49,157 nt of DNA, from positions 1 through 49,157 of the forward strand of contig NZ_CAJMDQ010000007.1 of NCBI RefSeq assembly GCF_905212195.1, written 5' to 3'. The notes under the pieces are model-generated. The model made no database searches and was not told the origin of the DNA. It saw nothing but the letters and a program-made list of their open reading frames with translations. This document shows positions 40,220 to 46,628 of this stretch, one piece after another. Made by a program: the position numbers and the translations under genes. The DNA is from an uncultured Anaerotignum sp. Its GTDB lineage: Bacteria; Bacillota; Clostridia; Lachnospirales; Anaerotignaceae. Every line of letters begins with the position of its first letter. The stretch's first letter is position 1.

Positions 40220-41413
40220 TTGAAGAGACATGATATTTTCACCATACACGCAGCACCTTTTTACGCTTACCGCAAGCAGGTGATTCTGCGTCAGGCACAA
40301 AAACTGAAACAGGTTTTTCCTGATTTTGAAATATTATATTCCATCAAAACCAATCCATTCTTCCCCATTTTGCAGACCATTTCCGAATTCGGTCTGGGGG
40401 CTGATGCCGCTTCTGCCAAAGAAGTATCAGAAAGCCGCCGGGCAGGGATTCCTTCTGAGCGGATTTATTTTTCCGCTCCCGGCAAAACACGGGATGAATT
40501 GGAAGACGTCATTGGACGCTGCCACATCATTGCGGACAGCTTCCACGAACTTGATTTATGCAATCGTCTGGCACAGGAAAAACATGCTGTCCTGCCTATC
40601 GGCATCCGCATCAATCCGGCTTTTTCCATGGAAGGAACTGAGGGGGGCCCTTCCCAGTTCGGCATTGATGAGGAACAGCTTCTTTCTTCCCATGCATTTG
40701 ACGATTTCCCTGCCCTGCGTCCTACGGGCATTCACGTACATATCCAGTCACAGATTCTGGATGCAGACCAGCTGACAGCATACTATGCCCATGTACTGAC
40801 ATTGGCTCTGCGACTGGAACACCTTTGGGACACCAAATTTTCTTACATCAATTTCGGCAGTGGCTTAGGCATTGTCTATGATCCTGATACCCAAAAACCG
40901 CTGGATTTAGATGCCCTGCAAAGAAAGATATCTACTGTCTTTGATGCATTTCGTCCTCGTTTGCAGGCAAAATTCCTGCTGGAAAGCGGACGTTTTCTGG
41001 TGGGCGAAAGTGGTGTTTATGTAACAGAAATCATGGATATCAAAATTTCCCGGGGCAAAACATACTACATTGTAAAAAATGGCACCAACGGCTTTTTCCG
41101 TCCTGTCATGAAAGAATTGATGACAAAAGACCAGCATACACCAGCACCGGCAGAACCTTTCTACACCTGTCCAAACATTTCTCAGGTGACACTGTTGGCT
41201 GACCGGGAAGGCACAGAAACCGTAGACATCGTAGGTGGTCTGTGCAGCCGTTATGACTTGCTGGCATCCAATGTGACACTTCCCAGAGCAGAAGTGGGCG
41301 ACCGTCTGTTGTTTACAAACGCCGGCAGTTACGGTTATACCCTTTCCCCTTTGCTCTTTGGCTCTCAAACACCGCCGGATCAGCTTTGGCTGGAACATGA
41401 AATAGACATCTAA
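40220..41413 (+). CDS. Fold-type III PLP decarboxylase, DAP/ornithine decarboxylase family
   Basis: This 397-aa enzyme has an alanine-racemase-like barrel with cofactor Lys43 in LYSIKTNPF, the phosphate-binding GSGLG (213-217), ESGR (255-258), and the C-terminal Cys342 and Asp346 in GGLCSRYD plus Tyr371 in NAGSYGY that complete the site across a dimer. These mark the LysA/ODC family, but the sequence departs from standard LysA (for example HVHIQSQ at the usual HVGS position), so the substrate is open. The start is a TTG 8 bases after AAGGAGGG. It is a single-gene unit with its own promoter and terminator. Confidence 0.83.
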   Translation: MKRHDIFTIHAAPFYAYRKQVILRQAQKLKQVFPDFEILYSIKTNPFFPILQTISEFGLGADAASAKEVSESRRAGIPSERIYFSAPGKTRDELEDVIGRCHIIADSFHELDLCNRLAQEKHAVLPIGIRINPAFSMEGTEGGPSQFGIDEEQLLSSHAFDDFPALRPTGIHVHIQSQILDADQLTAYYAHVLTLALRLEHLWDTKFSYINFGSGLGIVYDPDTQKPLDLDALQRKISTVFDAFRPRLQAKFLLESGRFLVGESGVYVTEIMDIKISRGKTYYIVKNGTNGFFRPVMKELMTKDQHTPAPAEPFYTCPNISQVTLLADREGTETVDIVGGLCSRYDLLASNVTLPRAEVGDRLLFTNAGSYGYTLSPLLFGSQTPPDQLWLEHEIDI

Positions 41414-41460
41414 TTACAGTAAAAGACACACCAGATAAAAACAAGTCTGACCATTCTCAT

Positions 41461-41506
41461 ATAGCCGACATCCTTGAAACAAAAAGGATGCCGGCTATAT
41501 TTTTTG
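41461..41506 (+). terminator. Repeat-type terminator after the PLP decarboxylase gene
   Basis: A 15-bp stem (41461-41475 with 41484-41498, one mismatch) has an 8-base loop starting GAAA and a run of T. The 38-nt hairpin is nearly the same as the minus-strand hairpin at 46526-46563. Confidence 0.88.
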
Positions 41507-41540
41507 CCGGATTTTATTAAACTATTTTTCTGATGAAAAC

Positions 41541-41575
41541 AAAAAAGCAGAGAGAATTTTGTAAATCCTCTCTGC
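41541..41575 (-). terminator. Terminator of the amino-acid ABC transporter operon
   Basis: GCAGAGAGAATT (41547-41558) pairs with AATCCTCTCTGC (41564-41575), one mismatch, then six T on the minus strand. Confidence 0.82.
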
Positions 41576-41629
41576 ATCATTTGCGTATACTGTTTTTTGT
41601 ATTTATATGGTTGGCCTTACGAATCGTTC

Positions 41630-42358
41630 TTACAGTACTTTGTTCAGGAAATCCTGTGTTCTCTTGTTTTTGGGATTACCGAAAACTTCTTCCGGTGTTC
41701 CTTCTTCTACGATGTAACCGCCGTCCATAAATACGACACGGTCTGCAACTTCACGAGCAAAGCCCATTTCGTGTGTAACGACCACCATGGTCATACCTTC
41801 TGCAGCCAACTGCTTCATAACTTCCAGTACTTCCCCTACCATTTCAGGGTCAAGAGCGGAAGTAGGTTCGTCAAAGAGCATGATATCCGGTTCCATTGCC
41901 AGTGCACGGGCAATGGCTACACGCTGCTGCTGACCACCGGAAAGGCTTGCAGGATATACATCTGCTTTTTCCAGCAGACCTACACGTTCCAGCAATCTTT
42001 TTGCTTTTTCTTCCGCCTGTTCCTTTGTCATACGTTTTCTGTCTACAGGTGCCAGCATGATGTTCTGGATAACAGACAGATGAGGGAACAGATTGAACTG
42101 CTGGAATACCATACCGATGTTTTCACGGATCTTATTGATGTCAGAAGTTTTTGCCATCAAATCGTAATCGTCTACGATGATCACACCACCAGTGGGTTCT
42201 TCCAGTTTATTCAGGCAGCGCAGGAATGTACTTTTCCCGGAGCCGGAAGGTCCAATCAGGCAAACCACTTCGCCTTCTTTGACTTCCATATTGATGTCCT
42301 TGAGAACCTCCAGACTGCCAAAGTTTTTCTTCAGGTTTTCAACTTTTACCTTAATCAA
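41630..42358 (-). CDS. glnQ: Polar amino-acid ABC transporter, ATP-binding protein
   Basis: This 242-aa ATPase has Walker A GPSGSGKST (36-44), the signature LSGGQQQR, Walker B MLFDEPTSALD and the switch His in VVTHEMGFA. It belongs to the GlnQ/HisP group. The start is a TTG at 42358, 8 bases after GAGGAGG, overlapping the permease stop by 4 bp. The exact substrate (glutamine, cystine or another polar amino acid) cannot be fixed. Confidence 0.92.
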   Translation of the reverse strand: MIKVKVENLKKNFGSLEVLKDINMEVKEGEVVCLIGPSGSGKSTFLRCLNKLEEPTGGVIIVDDYDLMAKTSDINKIRENIGMVFQQFNLFPHLSVIQNIMLAPVDRKRMTKEQAEEKAKRLLERVGLLEKADVYPASLSGGQQQRVAIARALAMEPDIMLFDEPTSALDPEMVGEVLEVMKQLAAEGMTMVVVTHEMGFAREVADRVVFMDGGYIVEEGTPEEVFGNPKNKRTQDFLNKVL

Positions 42359-43029
42359 TTTGCCAGCCTCCTCTCAAGCAGTTTGAACAGTTTTGTCAAA
42401 ATAACAACCAGTACATAATACCAGATTGCAACAACGGCATAGGTTTCAAAACCGCGGAAGTTACCAGAAACAATCTGGTTACTCTGACGCATCAATTCTG
42501 CTACACCGATTACAGACAGGATAGATGTATCCTTCAGTGTGATGATGAACTGGTTTGTTACAGAAGGAATAACGATACGGAACGCCTGTGGCAGAATGAC
42601 TTTACGCATAGCCACACCATGGGGCAGACCCAAGCTGCGTGCCGCTTCCATCTGACCTTTGTTGATTGCTTTAATACCGCTTCTGAAGATTTCAGACAAA
42701 TACGCACCGGCATTAAGCATCAATACGATGATGGACGCACTGAAAGAAGAAATTCTAAATCCCAGTGCACCAGTGATACCAAAATAGATAAACATAGCCT
42801 GAACCATCAAAGGCGTACCACGAATAATACTCAGGTAGGCGCCAGAAAGTTTGTTCAGGACTTTGACCTTGGAAATAGAGAAGAAGCAGGAAATCAAACC
42901 TACCACAATCCCTAAGATCAAGGAACAAACTGTCATACCAGCCGTCATTTTCAGCCCTTCAAACAATCTGGGGGCGATGGATACGGCATAGTTTATAAAA
43001 TTAAGTATTGCATTAAAAAACTCACCCAT
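42355..43029 (-). CDS. glnP: Polar amino-acid ABC transporter, permease
   Basis: This 224-aa protein has about five membrane segments and the His/Glu/Gln permease features YLSIIRGTPLMVQAMFIYFG and the EAA-loop-like EAARSLGLPHGVAMRKVILPQA. It forms the membrane channel with the ATPase gene it overlaps. The ATG follows GGAG. A stem-loop separates it from the upstream binding-protein gene. Confidence 0.92.
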   Translation of the reverse strand: MGEFFNAILNFINYAVSIAPRLFEGLKMTAGMTVCSLILGIVVGLISCFFSISKVKVLNKLSGAYLSIIRGTPLMVQAMFIYFGITGALGFRISSFSASIIVLMLNAGAYLSEIFRSGIKAINKGQMEAARSLGLPHGVAMRKVILPQAFRIVIPSVTNQFIITLKDTSILSVIGVAELMRQSNQIVSGNFRGFETYAVVAIWYYVLVVILTKLFKLLERRLAN

Positions 43030-43086
43030 AAGGCACTTCTCCCAACTAAATTACAAAAAATTTTTCGGATATTTCTATCCAATGGC

Positions 43087-43114
43087 GCAAGCCTCGGCAA
43101 AAGCCGGGGCTTGG
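43087..43114 (-). promoter_or_regulatory. Intercistronic stem-loop between binding-protein and permease genes
   Basis: AAGCCTCGGC (43089-43098) pairs with GCCGGGGCTT (43103-43112) with a 4-base AAAA loop. No T run follows on the minus strand, so it is unlikely to end transcription fully. Such hairpins behind binding-protein genes protect the upstream mRNA and raise its yield over the permease. Confidence 0.65.
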
Positions 43115-43127
43115 TCAAAAGCATTCA

Positions 43128-43901
43128 TTATTCCTGAATGTATGTTGCCAGAATTTCGTCATATTTGCCGCTTTCTTTCAGGTTAGCAAGACCAGCGTTG
43201 AACATTTCCAGCAGTTCAGCGTTTTCACCTTTGTTTACAGCAAAACCATAGGAGCTGCCCTGTTCTTTTTCTGTTACCATTTTCAGGCCAACACCCTGTG
43301 TGATTGCATAACCCATTACAGGATAGTCTTCGAAACAAGCAACGGAGTTACCTGCGTTAACATCCATGTACATAGCGTTGGAGTCATCGAATGTTACTGT
43401 TGTGAAACCATACTGATCTTTGATGGATTCAGCAAATGCCTGACCTTCTGTACCGATTTTAACTGCTACTTTCTGGCCAGCCAGATCTTCATAGCTCTTG
43501 ATTGTTTCGTTGTCAGCTTTTACGCCCATAACAACGCCGCTGTCGAAGTAGGGTTCAGAGAAATCGAATTTTTCTTTTCTTTCATCTGTGATGCTCATAC
43601 CAGCGATAACGCCGTCAACCTGACCAGCTTCCAGAGCCTGTACTGCTGCGTTGAAGCCCAGAGAGTTGAATTCTACATTGAAGCCCTGATCTTCTGCGAT
43701 TGCGTTCATCAGGTCGATGTCGATACCTACAAAGTCACCTGCATCTGTTGTGAATTCGAAAGGTGCAAATGTTGTATCTGTACCGATCACATAAGTTTTT
43801 CCGCTTTCGCCTTCTGCGGAATCAGTGCCGCCGCAAGCTGCCAAACCAAACACCATTGTCAGTGCCATTGCTGTTGCTGCAAATTTTTTGAATAAACTCA
43901 T
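43128..43901 (-). CDS. Polar amino-acid ABC transporter, substrate-binding lipoprotein
   Basis: This 257-aa protein has a lipoprotein signal with lipobox GLAAC and lipid-carrying Cys23, then a family 3 solute-binding fold. Markers are YVIGTDTTFAPFEF, FVGIDIDLMNAIAEDQGF, VDGVIAGMSITDERKEKFDFSEPY and the C-terminal NAGLANLKESGKYDEIL. It is the first gene of the transporter operon. The ATG follows GGGAGG. The ligand is a polar amino acid by family. Confidence 0.94.
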   Translation of the reverse strand: MSLFKKFAATAMALTMVFGLAACGGTDSAEGESGKTYVIGTDTTFAPFEFTTDAGDFVGIDIDLMNAIAEDQGFNVEFNSLGFNAAVQALEAGQVDGVIAGMSITDERKEKFDFSEPYFDSGVVMGVKADNETIKSYEDLAGQKVAVKIGTEGQAFAESIKDQYGFTTVTFDDSNAMYMDVNAGNSVACFEDYPVMGYAITQGVGLKMVTEKEQGSSYGFAVNKGENAELLEMFNAGLANLKESGKYDEILATYIQE

Positions 43902-43976
43902 TGTAATTCCTCCCTTTTTACCTTTTTTGAAAACATATTTATGGTATGCCGCACGCCATCAGCGTACCGGCGCATA

Positions 43977-44630
43977 TCAGTCTTTTTGATCCAGCATAGC
44001 TACCAGAGAGCTGGTTCCCAGGCGTTCTGCCCCAAGTTCCAGAAATTTTTCTGCGTCTGCAACACTTTTGATGCCGCCAGCCGCTTTGATCTTGGTACCG
44101 GGCTGTACATGCTTGGCAAACAGTTCCACATCTGCAAATGTGGCGCCGCCGCCGGCAAATCCTGTGCTTGTCTTGATGTATTCTGCCTCAGAACGGCTGA
44201 CTACATCGCACATACGGATTTTTTCTTCCTCTGTCAGCAGACAGGTTTCTACAATCACTTTCAATATTCTGCCCTGACAGGCTTCTTTCACTGCATTGAT
44301 TTCTTCCAGAACCTTCTGGTCTTTTCCATCTTTGACCCAGCCAATATTGATGACCATATCAATTTCATCTGAGCCCTTTGCGATGGCATCTTTTGTTTCT
44401 GCCACTTTTACTTCTGTGGTCTGATATCCATTGGGGAACCCAATGACAGTACAAACCGCCAGACGTCCTTTCAGATATGCTGCTGCATCCGCAACATAAG
44501 AAGGCGGGATACAAACAGACGCTGTTTTGTGGGATAATCCCTCGTCACAGATCCGCTGGATATCTGCCCATGTGGCACCCTGTTTCAGCATGGTGTGATC
44601 TACATGTGAAAGAATGAAATCCTTTTGCAT
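43977..44630 (-). CDS. deoC: Deoxyribose-phosphate aldolase
   Basis: This 217-aa class I aldolase splits deoxyribose 5-phosphate into glyceraldehyde 3-phosphate and acetaldehyde in nucleoside salvage. It has Asp91 in DEIDMVIN, the Schiff-base Lys153 in YIKTSTGF and Lys182 in KIKAAGGI. The ATG follows AAGAGGATG. No other deo genes are adjacent. Confidence 0.96.
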   Translation of the reverse strand: MQKDFILSHVDHTMLKQGATWADIQRICDEGLSHKTASVCIPPSYVADAAAYLKGRLAVCTVIGFPNGYQTTEVKVAETKDAIAKGSDEIDMVINIGWVKDGKDQKVLEEINAVKEACQGRILKVIVETCLLTEEEKIRMCDVVSRSEAEYIKTSTGFAGGGATFADVELFAKHVQPGTKIKAAGGIKSVADAEKFLELGAERLGTSSLVAMLDQKD

Positions 44631-44668
44631 ATATACATCCTCTTTTCATCTGTTATACATACTCAGCC

Positions 44669-44697
44669 ATTATAACACAAAATGAAACACACAACAA
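44669..44697 (-). promoter_or_regulatory. Promoter of deoC
   Basis: On the minus strand TTGTTG (44692-44697), a 17-bp spacer and a consensus TATAAT (44669-44674), about 39 bases before the deoC ATG. Confidence 0.75.
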
Positions 44698-44974
44698 TAC
44701 AGAAAAATTTATCAATTTCCAAAACTTTTTTCTATAGATTCGCGATTATTATTAAAATTTCACATATTTTTATATCACCTTCGGTTTTGACCGAAAATTT
44801 CATCCTTTTTACAAATGCACAAATGTCGGTACTTTGAAAATCTTAACGTTTTGTTGATGCAAAAAATTTATGAATCCACCGTTTTTTTCCAAAATTCGCA
44901 ATACTTCTGCATATAAACAGGAATTTATGAATAAAAATACACTCCATCCTTCCTGTACCATTTTCTTCTGTCAC

Positions 44975-45038
44975 TGCACAAAAAAAGTGAAGAAAATGTC
45001 TCTTGAAAAAATTAAGGACATTTCTTCACTTTTTTTAT
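44975..45038 (-). terminator. Terminator of the ECF sigma operon
   Basis: A long stem, AAAAAAGTGAAGAAAATGTC (44981-45000) with 45017-45036, has one bulge and a 16-base loop, and A/T runs on both sides. It lies about 45 bp past the stop at 45084. Confidence 0.85.
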
Positions 45039-45083
45039 TCCTTACAGATAGCTGTTTTCAAAAAAATTTTTTGTTTCCTGACC

Positions 45084-45827
45084 TTAGGCTTTCATCATTT
45101 CCTGTGCCATCTGCGCCATGACATCTTCTCCCAGATTACAATCATCTGCTGTCATGCTGTAAAACAGACCGCCGTCCTGCCAAGAATAGACTTCCATCAC
45201 ACTTTCCATCACTTCATCTGTGCCATAAGAAATGATCAATTCGCCGCTGGCTTCTTTTTCTTTGTCCTCTGCTGTCAGTTCATAGCCTTCCGGTACAAAT
45301 TTGTACAGATGACTGCTGTAGCCTTCCCGCACTTCTTGCCCTGCATCCGCATAAGGATTGCCGTCCTGTGCAGTAACGACCAAGGTTTTGCCTTCTTTTT
45401 CATAAGACAGTGTCATCAGCCCATAAGGTGCACCTACATTATTGCCGTTTTCGTCCTGTCCGTATATTTCACCGGTACCGCCATCGACAAATGTGAAACC
45501 GTTGGAGAAGGATTCTACGGTTTTCATATCAAATCCTGCTTTTTCTTCCGCCTTTTCAATCTGTGCATAGCTTGTGATATCAACGGTGGTCTGCGCCTCT
45601 ACGCCGCTGAAATGTACTGCCGCATAACAGGTAACAGATGCAAAACATACTACCGCAACAGCTGCGATTCTTTTTGCTGTAAATAATTTCATGGAAATTC
45701 TCTCCTTCCGTTCTCTTGACGCTGCTTCTCTTTTGATGCGTTCCAGCATCATGGGATTCATATTCAGCTGCTCTGTCCGTTTTTCCATAGCATGCTGAAT
45801 CATTGCGTCCAATTCATCTCTTTTCAT
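45084..45827 (-). CDS. Membrane protein paired with ECF sigma factor, probable anti-sigma
   Basis: This 247-aa protein has a charged cytoplasmic N-terminus (about 1-50), one membrane segment (about 52-71) and an extracellular domain of about 175 residues. The extracellular part has GFTFVDGGTGEIYGQDENGN and LYKFVPEGYEL, like the DUF4179/DUF4367-type proteins found beside clostridial ECF genes. No zinc-finger motif is seen, unlike the partner at 21385. The ATG at 45827 overlaps the sigma stop by 14 bp and follows GGGGGAACTGG. Topology and pairing suggest an anti-sigma that senses the envelope. Confidence 0.75.
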   Translation of the reverse strand: MKRDELDAMIQHAMEKRTEQLNMNPMMLERIKREAASRERKERISMKLFTAKRIAAVAVVCFASVTCYAAVHFSGVEAQTTVDITSYAQIEKAEEKAGFDMKTVESFSNGFTFVDGGTGEIYGQDENGNNVGAPYGLMTLSYEKEGKTLVVTAQDGNPYADAGQEVREGYSSHLYKFVPEGYELTAEDKEKEASGELIISYGTDEVMESVMEVYSWQDGGLFYSMTADDCNLGEDVMAQMAQEMMKA

Positions 45828-46398
45828 AAACCAGTTCCCCCTTCCGCTGTTCGTGTTCCTCTGCCAAAGCCTTCCGCAGACGACTTTTTGCCGCAAACAA
45901 TCTGGATTTTACCGTTGCTTCCAAAGAAGATGTAATCTGTGCAATCTCCTTGATGGAAAAATCATTGAAATAATATAGAATCAATGTGGTTCGCTGCTTC
46001 TGCCCCAGACTGTTAATGGCGGCGTAAAGCTTTTCGTACATTGCCCGCTGTTCACTGGGATAAGTGTCAAATACCGGCGGCAGACCTTGCGCCCCTTCCG
46101 CCAGAATTTCTTCCGCAGGCATCAGCTTTTGTTTCTTTTTGGTCTGTTTCCAGGCACATCTGATGAGTGTCTTAAAAAACCACGATGAAAAGCAATATGG
46201 ATTTTGCAGTTTTTCGATTTGCAGCAGACAAGTCACAAAAGCCTCCTGGGCAATATCCTCTGCCAGAGAAACCTCCCCGCATATCAGGGCAGCAGTGCGC
46301 ACCGCTTTTTGCTCATAAGCAGCAAAAATTTCGTCAAAGGCTGCTGTGTTTCCCGCCTGCATCTGACGAACCAGAGCTGCCGTTTCTTCTATGGTCAA
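45814..46398 (-). CDS. ECF-type RNA polymerase sigma factor
   Basis: This 194-aa protein has region 2 (GEVSLAEDIAQEAFVTCLLQ) and region 4 with the helix-turn-helix FSIKEIAQITSSLEATVKSR. The start is probably the TTG at 46398, 7 bases after AAAGGAGG; a TTG two codons earlier is too close to that site. It overlaps the membrane partner gene. A candidate ECF promoter at 46440-46467 suggests autoregulation. Confidence 0.88.
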   Translation of the reverse strand: MTIEETAALVRQMQAGNTAAFDEIFAAYEQKAVRTAALICGEVSLAEDIAQEAFVTCLLQIEKLQNPYCFSSWFFKTLIRCAWKQTKKKQKLMPAEEILAEGAQGLPPVFDTYPSEQRAMYEKLYAAINSLGQKQRTTLILYYFNDFSIKEIAQITSSLEATVKSRLFAAKSRLRKALAEEHEQRKGELVYEKR

Positions 46399-46439
46399 AG
46401 CCAAAGCCTCCTTTTTTCTTTCGTTTGACGCGTCTACTA

Positions 46440-46467
46440 TATAGAGCGAATTTCTAAGAGAAAGGTT
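46440..46467 (-). promoter_or_regulatory. Candidate ECF-type promoter of the sigma factor operon
   Basis: On the minus strand AACCTTT (46461-46467), a 14-bp spacer and CTCTATA (46440-46446). The AACC core at -35 is typical of ECF promoters, which are usually autoregulated. A similar arrangement lies upstream of fabH. Confidence 0.4.
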
Positions 46468-46519
46468 TGCTGTTTTTACATTTTTTTGAGAATTTCCAAA
46501 AGAAAATAACTCCCATCAA

Positions 46520-46563
46520 AATAAGATAGCCGGAATCCTTTACATTTCAAGGATTCCGGCTAT
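46520..46563 (-). terminator. Repeat-type terminator after purL
   Basis: A perfect 15-bp stem, ATAGCCGGAATCCTT (46526-46540) with AAGGATTCCGGCTAT (46549-46563), has a loop that reads GAAATGTA on the minus strand, then CTTATTTT. It is the partner of the hairpin at 41461-41498. Confidence 0.85.
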
Positions 46564-46628
46564 TTTTATTTTCTTAATGAATCAGCCTTTCAATACCCGA
46601 TTTTTCTTTTTTCACAGATATGAAAAAC

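Larger units (their letters stand above)
44631..45083. other. AT-rich intergenic region between deoC and the ECF-associated gene
   Basis: This 453-bp gap holds the deoC promoter, a small perfect hairpin TTCGGT-tttg-ACCGAA at 44780-44795 and the terminator at 44981-45038. The rest is AT-rich and shows no gene that I can support. Confidence 0.6.
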
